Positions 41,701-48,357 of a DNA stretch of 64,000 nucleotides are shown piece by piece. The stretch is from JBCBUE01 sp039818285 (GTDB lineage: Bacteria; Planctomycetota; Phycisphaerae; Phycisphaerales; Phycisphaeraceae): contig JBCBUE010000002.1 in NCBI GenBank assembly GCA_039818285.1, positions 45,450 through 109,449 on the forward strand. Direction: 5' to 3'. Within the stretch, counting starts at the first letter, position 1, and each line of letters starts with the position of its first letter. The notes beneath the pieces are model-generated. The model was given only the letters and a program-made list of their open reading frames with translations, searched no databases and was not told the origin of the DNA. The translations under genes and the position numbers were made by a program.

Positions 41701-42042
41701 TCGCTCCAGGCCGGCCTCGATCACCCCGATCAGGTGATAACGCAGGTACCGGGCCTCGAGCGAGTCGCCGCTCACCTTGAGCAGCTCGCGGGCCGCCGCC
41801 TCGGCCAACGCCGGCGAGAGCTCGGATCGGGGGAGCGTGCGGTGCGGCTTGGAGAAGCTGGGCGCGTTGGCTCGCTCGTTGGCCTTCTCGACCGGCAACT
41901 GCGGGGCTTCCAGCTTCAGCCGCTCGACCAGGGCGTCAACCCGCTCGGTCGGGTCGCCCGAAGCCAACCCGGCGATCGAGCACAACGTGAAGGCCAAACA
42001 GCACGCGGCCAGTCGATGAAAACGCTGAATCACGAATCTCAT
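38701..42042 (-). CDS. Large exported DUF4159 protein with toroid-like domain
   Basis: 1113 residues with a signal peptide ('RLAACCLAFTLCSIAGLASG'). ATG 42042 was chosen because the upstream open frame lacks protein-like character. Residues about 480-700 look like an alpha-toroid of the prenyltransferase/squalene-cyclase or complement type ('WGDHAHAQYAVYALAAAERA', 'GVAALSIVDRVLAD', 'GVAWLDRHF'). Two DUF4159-like units follow: about 775-900 ('LLDYPMLFIGATDALNFSDAQ') and about 955-1113 ('SHSGDFDPEPAALEQLSRYLA'). Proteins with this layout are common in planctomycetes and some proteobacteria; function unknown. Convergent with glsA, 12 bases between stops. Confidence 0.82.
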   Translation of the reverse strand: MRFVIQRFHRLAACCLAFTLCSIAGLASGDPTERVDALVERLKLEAPQLPVEKANERANAPSFSKPHRTLPRSELSPALAEAAARELLKVSGDSLEARYLRYHLIGVIEAGLERPGASTQAAPSPVIAEAAVKTLAADRPAEYLRGDFEPVEIREPIELFHEYQRLDGETTVSVGVPPFTRTLRGEAAIRVVGPAQAQRIRAAMARREALDDRLTPLKTDREAAARNQRRSELNWLTRDPRASAAELIISYGDDADVEKTIDSAKSAADRHQQSGFDVLDAITRQIIDGRADLTRLDSATIDAISQRLGRASRGSGKWSYPSEGKTRLTNQRSVQRNPAELARQMEVYFRFPAISASLANAAKTIQQAPSARPPSYRSANASGPLTLESIEGSIDAARPWINDAYGRYGVSQPMRIDLPPYRYNDWLNWGRRAALNRKRGTQSALAWAMVGTGQPSQSPGLLNRVQTGLAGDSPTTFNRAMRTLMAAQLPGAVYEPDLRRQVAGLIEGMSDKGGWGASTNGDAGWGDHAHAQYAVYALAAAERAGVSIPNKVWEAIDRHWRATQQKTPGDQPAGWRIAGMPFGQEPDGARVDEVSLVPTAGGVAALSIVDRVLADGSEERRKAIDKGVAWLDRHFTTAESPNDRIDWYFTMWSLQQVGKASGRSVFNDVDWFRDITPLIIQRQRNGLWYSEAFSNDPTMPTAMALLYLASALDPVAVARVEHGSGWDDEIGGLGRFTRYASDRYERDTHWTTTDLSRPLAELLDYPMLFIGATDALNFSDAQVDKLRDYVQAGGLLLLNPSDPKAAVGRSFRTLLEKIAPGREIATIEPEDTIYDIHREVRPSVRMQAIGSDVRPWAIWFIKDLNEDLAKSRGESDALVTMSNLYLYRVGRNPRRTRLDSPHLAAAPRPSRTVSAARLSHSGDFDPEPAALEQLSRYLAANHRTGLNVTTVAPGSLSDSVDIAFLTTVGDGVLDADEAEAIRRWCEAGGTLVMDAAGGSAEAVAAAEAMFATIFPDRTPVPISLASPVLTGQGLPDKASDRSSVEYRLYTLQQGVLTDRPRLSTVTLDGRDAVIFSAEDLTCGWAGLEHWGINGYTIDDARGLGANAVLGASR

Positions 42043-42185
42043 ACGGGATCGATCCTCGCCGGCGTGAATCGCCGAGGCCCCACCGCCGGATATCGCCCCT
42101 CGGCTCCTCCGTGGGTGGACATCATACGACAAGACCGCCGCGAAATCGCCTGTTCGTCGCAGACGCTCGCCCGGTGAGAGATGCA

Positions 42186-42215
42186 AGAAAAACGGGCCTC
42201 CGCTTGGGAGGCCCG
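42186..42215 (-). terminator. Rho-independent terminator on the minus strand, orphan
   Basis: Stem CGGGCCTCC (42193-42201) / GGAGGCCCG (42207-42215), loop GCTTG, followed on the minus strand by TTTTTCTTG. The same tail style occurs at the nrdJ terminator. No minus-strand gene ends here; the next one downstream (DUF4159) only starts at 42042. Confidence 0.7.
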
Positions 42216-42360
42216 CTTCGTGAAAGGTCTCGGGCGGGGAGGCGGCCGCCACGAGACCCGATCCAGGGCGTGTTGAGCCGGCGTTGGCCGGGGCCGGCCT
42301 GGTGTGCGGCCGGCGTGATGGGAACTCCAGAACAGTCCGATACACCCCGCCGCGGGGCAA
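42186..42360 (-). ncRNA. Candidate structured small RNA
   Basis: The 411-base gap between the DUF4159 gene and coaD has no convincing ORF but three strong hairpins ending in a terminator on the minus strand: GGCCGGC/GCCGGCC (42293-42299 with 42308-42314), GGTCTCG/CGAGACC (42226-42232 with 42252-42258) and the terminator. The 5' end is undefined; 42360 is a guess. It could be an sRNA or a leader/attenuator of the DUF4159 gene. No known RNA family was recognised. Confidence 0.3.
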
Positions 42361-42440
42361 CTGAACTTGTCACGATTCCCGATCAACGCCGTAAACCCTC
42401 CATGAGTCGCGATTTGTGCGGGGTGAGCACGGGCCGACCG

Positions 42441-42446
42441 TATACT
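42441..42446 (+). promoter_or_regulatory. -10 box of coaD, predicted leaderless start
   Basis: TATACT, five of six consensus bases, ends eight bases before the coaD ATG at 42454. A start site seven bases downstream would fall at or one base before the ATG. No good -35 and no ribosome binding site were found. Confidence 0.45.
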
Positions 42447-42453
42447 GCCGGCC

Positions 42454-43014
42454 ATGGACGCCCCTCCGGCCGCCCCCGGCGAGAAGCTCGGCCTGTTCCC
42501 CGGCACCTTCGACCCCATCACCAACGGTCACCTCGACATCCTCCTCCGCGGCCAACGCCTTTTCGACCGCCTGGTCGTCGCCGTCGGCCGCAACCCCGCC
42601 AAGGCCGAGCTCTTCGGCATCGAAGAACGCTGCGCCATGATCGAGGCGCTGGTCCGCGACCGCTGCGAGGACCACGTGCACGTCGCCAGCTTCAAGGGCC
42701 TGACCGTCGATTACGCCCGCGCGATCGGCGCCACCGCCATCCTCCGCGGGCTCCGCAACGTCACCGACCTCAACTTCGAGTTCCAGCTCGCCCTGACCAA
42801 CCGCGCCATCGCCGGCATCGAGACCGCCTTTGTCATGTCCGGCGAGCAGTACGGCTTCACCTCCTCCACCCTGATCAAGCAGATCGCCTCCGGCGGCGAC
42901 ATCGACCGGCTCGATCAGCTCCTGCCCAAGCCCGTCATCGACGCGATGAAGCGAAAGAAAGACGCCAACGGCGGCAAGCTCCCCTGGGCGACCATCGACC
43001 ACCTCAAGGAATAG
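42454..43014 (+). CDS. coaD: Phosphopantetheine adenylyltransferase
   Basis: Fourth step of coenzyme A synthesis: 4'-phosphopantetheine + ATP to dephospho-CoA. 186 residues, slightly over the usual 160. Nucleotidyltransferase motif 'GTFDPITNGHLD' (TNGH at 23-26), 'ILRGLRNVTDLNFE' and 'YGFTSSTLIKQIA' (STLIK motif) are all intact. The 25-residue tail is charged. Cytosolic. Followed by a flavodoxin-like gene 57 bases downstream. Confidence 0.95.
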   Translation: MDAPPAAPGEKLGLFPGTFDPITNGHLDILLRGQRLFDRLVVAVGRNPAKAELFGIEERCAMIEALVRDRCEDHVHVASFKGLTVDYARAIGATAILRGLRNVTDLNFEFQLALTNRAIAGIETAFVMSGEQYGFTSSTLIKQIASGGDIDRLDQLLPKPVIDAMKRKKDANGGKLPWATIDHLKE

Positions 43015-43071
43015 CCAGCCGATCGACGCCATTCGACCCGGGTCACTCCAACGCCGCGCCAGGGAAACGCC

Positions 43072-43821
43072 ATGACCGATCTCTCCGACCGCCAGCTCGC
43101 GCTCTGCTCGTCCGCGCCCGCTCAGTACGACGACCTCTCCGCGCTGTTCCTCAACTGCACCCTTAAGAAGTCGCCCCAGCTCTCGCACACCGAAGGACTC
43201 ATCAACATCAGCCAGGCCATCATGCAGGCCAACGGCGTCGCCACCGAGGTCGTCCGCCCCGTCGACCACGACCTCGCCTTCGGCGTCTACCCCGACATGA
43301 CCGAGCACGGCTGGCCGACCGACGAATGGCCCGAGCTCTTCGAGAAGGTCAAGGCCGCCGACATCCTCGTCCTCGGCACCTCCATCTGGCTCGGCGAGAA
43401 GACCTCCGTCTGCACCCAGGCCATCGAACGCCTCTACGCGATGTCCGGCCAGCTCAACCAGCACGGCCAGTACGCCTATTACGGCAAGGTCGGCGGCTGC
43501 CTGATCACCGGCAACGAGGACGGCGCCAAGCACTGCGCGATGAACATCCTCTACTCGCTGCAGCACCTCGGCTACGTCATCCCGCCGCAGGCCGACGCCG
43601 CCTGGCTCGGCGAGGCCGGCCCCGGGCCGTCCTACCTCGACGAGGGATCAGGGGGCCCCGACAACGACTTCACCAACCGCAACACCACGTTCATGACCTG
43701 GAACCTGCTGCACATGGCCCGGATGCTCAAAGACGCCGGCGGGCTGCCTGCCCACGGCAATCAGCGGTCGCAGTGGGACGCGGGCTGCCGGTTCGACTTC
43801 GACAACCCGGCGTATCGATGA
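43072..43821 (+). CDS. Flavodoxin-like / NADPH-dependent FMN reductase family protein
   Basis: 249 residues. The start of the fold ('LSALFLNCTLKKSPQLSHTEGLI') has the phosphate-loop type of NAD(P)H:FMN oxidoreductases, with 'KAADILVLGTSIWLGEKTS' and 'GKVGGCLITGNEDGAKHCAMNILYSLQHLGYVIPP' as the other flavin-binding loops. The C-terminal 60 residues contain 'TTFMTWNLLHMARML'. Probable FMN-binding oxidoreductase; electron donor and acceptor unknown. ATG 43072. Confidence 0.85.
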   Translation: MTDLSDRQLALCSSAPAQYDDLSALFLNCTLKKSPQLSHTEGLINISQAIMQANGVATEVVRPVDHDLAFGVYPDMTEHGWPTDEWPELFEKVKAADILVLGTSIWLGEKTSVCTQAIERLYAMSGQLNQHGQYAYYGKVGGCLITGNEDGAKHCAMNILYSLQHLGYVIPPQADAAWLGEAGPGPSYLDEGSGGPDNDFTNRNTTFMTWNLLHMARMLKDAGGLPAHGNQRSQWDAGCRFDFDNPAYR

Positions 43822-43849
43822 AACTGACACGGCCCTGATGACGGGCGCG

Positions 43850-43949
43850 TTAGCCGGCATGCCACGCATGCCGGGGGTGGGTCTCAGCCAGTTCAACCAC
43901 GCCAGAACCCGCGGCACCGCCACCCCGGCGAGTGTGACTCGCCGGCTAC
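43850..43949. repeat. REPIN-like inverted pair of palindromes
   Basis: Left unit: TTAGCC then palindrome CCGGCATG (43854-43861) / CATGCCGG (43867-43874), then GGGTGG. Right unit is reversed: CCACC then CCGGCGAGT (43925-43933) / ACTCGCCGG (43937-43945), then CTAC. Read outward, both give TAGCCGGC...GCCGGGG(G)TGG, so two REP-type units face each other over about 100 bases. It fills most of the 171-base gap between the flavodoxin-like and MBL-fold genes. Confidence 0.65.
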
Positions 43950-43992
43950 GGGCCGGAGTGTCGATCGCGCAGCGTTGCCCTACCCTGCCCGC

Positions 43993-44670
43993 ATGCCCGA
44001 CCTGCGTGTGATCTCCATCGGCGCCCTCTCGGTCCACGAGCTGTGGGACCGCCCCGCCCCGCCGCGCACCGCCCACGCGACGACCACGCTCGTCACCGCC
44101 GGCGACAGGCGCATCCTCGTCGACCCGGCCCTGCCGGCCCAGGCCCTCGTGCCCCGTCTTGAAGAACGCGCCGGCCTCGCGCCCAGCGACATCACTCACG
44201 TCTTCCTCACTTGCTTCCGCCCCGGTCACCGCCTCGGGCTGGCCGCCTTCGATAACGCGACGTGGTGGGTCGCCGAGGCCGAGCGCGAGGCCGTGGGCGC
44301 GATGCTGGTCGAGCGGTACAAGGCCGAGCCCGAGGACTCGGACGAGGCCGAGATCTACCGCAAGGAGATCGCCCTGCTGCAGCGCTGCCAGGCCGCGCCG
44401 GACAAGCTGGCCGAGCAAGTCGACCTGTTCCCGCTGCCCGGCTTCACGCCGGGGACATGCGGGTTGCTCTTGCCCGAGCCAACGCGGACGGTGCTGATCG
44501 CCGGCGATGCGGTACCGACGATCGAGCACCTGCAAGCCGGCCGCGTGCTGCGCGGGGCGTACGACGCCGAGCTGGCGATGGAGAGCCTGAAGGAAGCGAT
44601 CGAGATCGCGGACGTGATCGTGCCGGGGCACGACAACGTCATGCTGAACCCGATGGGGCGGCGCTCGTGA
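43993..44670 (+). CDS. MBL-fold protein with degenerate metal site
   Basis: 225 residues from ATG 43993 (a TTG at 43975 is also in frame). The overall order matches metallo-beta-lactamase hydrolases: 'TTLVTAGDRRILVDPALPAQ', 'DITHVFLTCFRPGHRLGL', 'FPLPGFTPGTCGLLL', 'VLIAGDAV' and 'DVIVPGHDN'. However, the HxHxDH motif is replaced by TCFRPGH (73-79) and the usual GHTPGH is GFTPGTCG, so most metal ligands are missing while GD171-172 and H213 remain. Probably not a standard zinc hydrolase. Followed seven bases later by a zinc-ribbon membrane protein. Confidence 0.82.
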   Translation: MPDLRVISIGALSVHELWDRPAPPRTAHATTTLVTAGDRRILVDPALPAQALVPRLEERAGLAPSDITHVFLTCFRPGHRLGLAAFDNATWWVAEAEREAVGAMLVERYKAEPEDSDEAEIYRKEIALLQRCQAAPDKLAEQVDLFPLPGFTPGTCGLLLPEPTRTVLIAGDAVPTIEHLQAGRVLRGAYDAELAMESLKEAIEIADVIVPGHDNVMLNPMGRRS

Positions 44671-44676
44671 TCCGCC

Positions 44677-45153
44677 ATGCTGTACCGCGTTTACAAGCCG
44701 TGGCGACGGGTCAAGGGGTTGCGCGGGCTCACCGATGAGCAGGCGCGTCAGGTGTGGCGGCCGTTCAGCGACGAGAACCTGGCGCTGGGGTTCACGCACC
44801 TCGTGCTCTGCCTGGCGGGGTGGTTCGTGTTGATGATGGGGCTGTTCTTCGTGGCGGAGTTGCTGCAGTTCTCGCCGCACCCGGCGCTCGAGGCGGTGTG
44901 GGTGGTGCTGATCGCGGGGTCGCTGGTCGCGGCGATCGCGTGGTCGTACGTGCTGACGTTCCGGGCGGTCGCGGCCGAGGCGATCCGCGATGTCGAGGGG
45001 ATGCTGATCATGAGCTGCGGGACCTGCGGTTACACGCTCGACGGGCTGCCCGAGTCGACGCGGCGTTGCCCCGAGTGCGGCGAGTCGGTGGCCGACCTGG
45101 TCCAAGCCAGCTACGCCCGACGGCGCCAGCGGCAGTTGGCGAAACGCCGCTAG
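44677..45153 (+). CDS. Membrane protein with C-terminal zinc ribbon
   Basis: 158 residues with two hydrophobic helices (about 38-62 and 72-95) and a C-terminal zinc ribbon, 'CGTCGYTLDGLPESTRRCPECG' in outline: CxxCGY, a 14-residue loop, CPECG. This ribbon type with GYxLxGL is frequent in planctomycete membrane proteins of unknown role. Basic tail 'RRRQRQLAKRR'. Lies 6 bases after the MBL-fold gene and 35 before ilvD. Confidence 0.75.
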   Translation: MLYRVYKPWRRVKGLRGLTDEQARQVWRPFSDENLALGFTHLVLCLAGWFVLMMGLFFVAELLQFSPHPALEAVWVVLIAGSLVAAIAWSYVLTFRAVAAEAIRDVEGMLIMSCGTCGYTLDGLPESTRRCPECGESVADLVQASYARRRQRQLAKRR

Positions 45154-45188
45154 ACTGGCCGGTTTTCCGCCCCGCGTGCAGGCCCGCC

Positions 45189-46922
45189 ATGATCGAACCC
45201 GCCAACCACACCTCCCTCAACCGCTACTCCGCCCGCATCACGCAGCCCAAATCTCAGGGCGCGTCGCAGGCGATGCTCTACGCCACCGGCATGTCCCGCG
45301 CCGACATGGACAAGCCGCAGGTCGGCATCGCCGCCATGTGGTACGAGGGCAACTCCTGCAACATGCACCTCAACGACCTTGCCGCCGAGGCCAAGCGTGG
45401 CGTCGACGCGGCCGGGTGCGTCGGCCTGCGGTTCAACACCATCGGCGTGTCCGACGGCATCTCCATGGGCACCGACGGCATGGGTTTCTCCCTGCAGTCC
45501 CGCGAGCTCATCGCCGACTCGATCGAGACCGTCGTCTCCGCTCAGTGGTACGACGGCGTGATCACCGTGCCCGGCTGCGACAAGAATATGCCCGGCTGCG
45601 TCATCGCCATGGGCCGGCTCAACCGACCGGCGATCATGGTCTATGGCGGCACCATCAAGCCCGGCTGCGCGACCGTGCAGGGCGAAGACCTCACGCTCGA
45701 CATCGTCTCGGCGTTCCAGTCCTACGGGCAGTCGCTGGCCGGGACGATCACCGAGGACGAGCGGCAGACCATCGTCGCCAAGTCCTGCCCCGGCGCCGGG
45801 GCCTGCGGCGGGATGTACACGGCCAACACAATGGCCGCGGCGATCGAGTGCCTGGGGTTGAGCCTGCCGTACTCGGCGTCGGCGCCGGCGGTGAGCGAGG
45901 CCAAGAAGCTGGAGTGCGTCGCGGCCGGCGAGGCGATGCTCAAGCTCCTGGAGCTGGACCTCAAGCCGCGAGACATCGTGACCCGTCAATCGCTGATCAA
46001 CGCGATGCGGCTGGTCGTCGTGATGGGCGGGTCGACCAACGCGGTGCTGCACCTGCTGGCGATCGCGTCGGCGTTCGACATCGAACTGGAGATCGACGAG
46101 TTCCAGGTGGTGACGGACCAGACGCCGCTGCTGTGCGACATGAAGCCCAGCGGCAAGTACGTGATGGAGGACGTGCACAAGCTCGGCGGGACGCCGGCGG
46201 TGATGCGGTTCATGCTGGACGAGGGGATGCTCGACGGCGAGCAGATGACGGTGACGGGCAAGACGATCGCCGAGAACCTCGCCGAGCTGGGTGACAAGGC
46301 CAAGCTCCCGCCGTATGGCGCCGGCCCGGGCTACCAAGACCTGCTGGCGCCGCTCGACAAGCCGCTCAAGGCGACCGGCCACCTGCAAATCCTGCGCGGC
46401 AACCTCGCGCCCGACGGCGCCGTCGGGAAGATCACCGGCAAGGAGGGCACCCGCTTCGAGGGCACGGCCAACGTGTTCGACTCTGAAGAAGAGATGCTCG
46501 TCGCGCTCGAGGCGGGGATGATCAACAAGGGCGACGTGATCATCATCCGCTACGAGGGGCCCAAGGGCGGGCCGGGCATGCCGGAGATGCTGACGCCGAC
46601 GTCGGCGATCGCCGGCGCGGGGCTGATCAAGGACGTGGCGCTCATGACCGACGGGCGGTTCTCGGGTGGCTCGCACGGCTTCATCATCGGCCACGTCACG
46701 CCCGAGGCGATCGAGGGCGGGCCGATCGCGCTGGTCAAGACCGGCGACAAGGTCACGATCGACTGCGACACGCACCGGATCGACATGGCGGTCTCGGACG
46801 ACGAGCTGGCCAAGCGCCGCGCGGCGTGGGTCAAGCCGCCCTACAAGGCGAGCCGCGGGACGCTGTGGAAGTTCATCAAGAACGTCAAGACGGCGTCGCA
46901 GGGCTGCGTGACCGACGACTGA
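45189..46922 (+). CDS. ilvD: Dihydroxy-acid dehydratase
   Basis: Fe-S enzyme of valine, leucine and isoleucine synthesis; dehydrates 2,3-dihydroxy acids to 2-keto acids. 577 residues. Cluster-ligand regions: 'GNSCNMHL', 'PGCDKNMPGC' and 'SCPGAGACGGMYTANTM'; the C-terminal 'TDGRFSGGSHGFIIGHVTPEA' is the catalytic-Ser block. All three Cys are present, consistent with a [2Fe-2S] type enzyme. ATG 45189 gives the family N-terminus 'SLNRYSARITQPKSQGASQAMLYATGM' in outline. Confidence 0.96.
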   Translation: MIEPANHTSLNRYSARITQPKSQGASQAMLYATGMSRADMDKPQVGIAAMWYEGNSCNMHLNDLAAEAKRGVDAAGCVGLRFNTIGVSDGISMGTDGMGFSLQSRELIADSIETVVSAQWYDGVITVPGCDKNMPGCVIAMGRLNRPAIMVYGGTIKPGCATVQGEDLTLDIVSAFQSYGQSLAGTITEDERQTIVAKSCPGAGACGGMYTANTMAAAIECLGLSLPYSASAPAVSEAKKLECVAAGEAMLKLLELDLKPRDIVTRQSLINAMRLVVVMGGSTNAVLHLLAIASAFDIELEIDEFQVVTDQTPLLCDMKPSGKYVMEDVHKLGGTPAVMRFMLDEGMLDGEQMTVTGKTIAENLAELGDKAKLPPYGAGPGYQDLLAPLDKPLKATGHLQILRGNLAPDGAVGKITGKEGTRFEGTANVFDSEEEMLVALEAGMINKGDVIIIRYEGPKGGPGMPEMLTPTSAIAGAGLIKDVALMTDGRFSGGSHGFIIGHVTPEAIEGGPIALVKTGDKVTIDCDTHRIDMAVSDDELAKRRAAWVKPPYKASRGTLWKFIKNVKTASQGCVTDD

Positions 46923-46934
46923 TCGGCTCGGCGG

Positions 46935-47450
46935 TCAGTCGTCAAGCTCGTCGCTGAGGATGTCGCCGTCGGCCGTCACGATGAGCTCGCGCTCGATCTC
47001 GCGGCCGTTGCGCTCGATCTCGATCTCGACTTCGTAACGGACCTCCGCGGGCTGCGTCGCGGTGCCGGCGGGCGAGGCCATCTCGATGCGCTCGGCCTCC
47101 TCGAGCTCGGCGCCGGGGTACTTGGCCAGCACGGCGTCGACAACGGCCTTGGGCAGGTCGCGCACGCGGATCTCGACCGAACGGGCCAAGACGGCGCCGT
47201 CCTCGGCGACCCAGAGGCCGCGGTCGACGTCGTCCACCTCGTACTCGGCCTCGTAGGCGGTCTGTCCGTCGAAGGTCTCGAGTTCGAGCGTGCGGACGGC
47301 CCGGCCGACCTCGCGTTCGACAGTCTGGCGAACGGCCTCGGGGGCGTCGGCGAAGGGGACCTTCTCGCCGGCGACGGCCGGCATCGCGAGCGTGCCGAGG
47401 AGGGCGATGAGGGCGAGCGCCGCGGGCCATTTCAGGGGGGTGTGGGTCAT
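46935..47450 (-). CDS. Exported PepSY-like protein
   Basis: 171 residues. Signal peptide 'WPAALALIALLGTLAMPAVA' with an AVA-GEK cleavage site. The mature part consists of two PepSY-like repeats: 'AVRQTVEREVGRAVRTLELETFDGQTAYEAEYEV' and 'AVVDAVLAKYPGAELEEAERIE...VRYEVEIEI'. Such domains bind or inhibit proteases or act as periplasmic sensors; role unknown here. AGGAAAGGA upstream of ATG 47450. Convergent with ilvD, divergent from tetR. Confidence 0.78.
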   Translation of the reverse strand: MTHTPLKWPAALALIALLGTLAMPAVAGEKVPFADAPEAVRQTVEREVGRAVRTLELETFDGQTAYEAEYEVDDVDRGLWVAEDGAVLARSVEIRVRDLPKAVVDAVLAKYPGAELEEAERIEMASPAGTATQPAEVRYEVEIEIERNGREIERELIVTADGDILSDELDD

Positions 47451-47585
47451 GGTGGGTCGGGTTCCTTTCCTGGGGCCCGTGGCGGCTCGGGTCGTAACGG
47501 ACGAGGCGAGACGCGGCTCGGTAGCGGGCACCGACGCAGTACTACGCACCAACAATCGGCTCGGATCGCCGGCCCGGACGCGGCC

Positions 47586-47614
47586 TTGACAGCGCGCTAT
47601 GATCGCGCGATAGT
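47586..47614 (+). promoter_or_regulatory. Promoter with operator-like palindrome before tetR-ispE
   Basis: -35 TTGACA (47586-47591), 17-base spacer, -10 GATAGT (47609-47614). The spacer is nearly filled by an inverted repeat, GCGCG (47592-47596), seven bases, CGCGC (47604-47608), a natural site for autorepression by the TetR protein just downstream. Confidence 0.6.
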
Positions 47615-47641
47615 TGACCCACACAGGACCGGAGGTCAAGG

Positions 47642-48346
47642 ATGGACCCAAGCGCCGAAGGATCGGCCCCGCCGATGTCGAACACGACTACTCCCCCCCA
47701 CACGGCGTCGCAGCGGCTGCCGCTGGATCGCGTGATGCTGGCCTCGCAGCAGGCAAGCGACCGGCCGCGACCGTCGCTGGATCGTCAGCAGATCTTCGAC
47801 GCGACGCTGGCGTGCCTGAACGACCACGGCTACGACGGCACGACGATCCGCCGGATCGCCGGCGAGCTCGGCTGCGCGGTCGGCTCGATCTACCGCTACT
47901 TCCGCGACAAGCGCGACCTGCTGGTCGAGCTCGGCGATCGCGAGCTGTCGGCCGTCGAGCGGGCGCACGCGGCCGGGGCACCGATCGACGCGACGATCGC
48001 GATGTACCGGCGGGCGGCCGACGAGAACTCGGTGCTGTACCGGCTGATGTTCTGGCTGGCCGCGAGCGACCCCGACGCCGCCGACCCGCCGATGCCTCGA
48101 TCGATCGCGGCGATCATCGCGGGCTGGGCGCAGACGCTGGGCGATCGCGACCGGGCCGAGCGGATGTGGGCGCAGCTGCACGGGTCGATCATGCTCGGCA
48201 AGCCGCTGCCCGGCGCGGCCGAGGCCGCGAGCGAGCCCGAGCCGGCGCGGCGGCGCCTGCCGGCGTTGCGGGTGGGCGAAGCCGGCAAGGCAAACCCCGC
48301 CGAACCGCCGATCGACGCCGACGAGCTGCGGCGCGTGCCGGCCTGA
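47642..48346 (+). CDS. TetR/AcrR family regulator
   Basis: 234 residues. The N-terminal 45 residues are a disordered, Pro/Ser-rich extension. The HTH follows ('RQQIFDATLACLNDHGYDGTTIRRIAGELGCAVGSIYRYFRDKRDLLVE' in outline) with the family recognition helix GSIYRYF, then a ligand domain. The tail is charged and low-complexity. GGAGG sits five to six bases before ATG 47642, so the extension is real. The next gene, ispE, starts 11 bases downstream, indicating co-transcription. Ligand unknown. Confidence 0.9.
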   Translation: MDPSAEGSAPPMSNTTTPPHTASQRLPLDRVMLASQQASDRPRPSLDRQQIFDATLACLNDHGYDGTTIRRIAGELGCAVGSIYRYFRDKRDLLVELGDRELSAVERAHAAGAPIDATIAMYRRAADENSVLYRLMFWLAASDPDAADPPMPRSIAAIIAGWAQTLGDRDRAERMWAQLHGSIMLGKPLPGAAEAASEPEPARRRLPALRVGEAGKANPAEPPIDADELRRVPA

Positions 48347-48357
48347 CGCCCCGGCCG

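Noticed and set aside
42039..42524. 161-codon ORF in the gap before coaD
   Set aside because: Covers the terminator hairpins and the coaD start; no domain.
47598..47603. TATGAT as the -10 box of the tetR-ispE promoter
   Set aside because: Only six bases from TTGACA; GATAGT at 17-base spacing is used instead.
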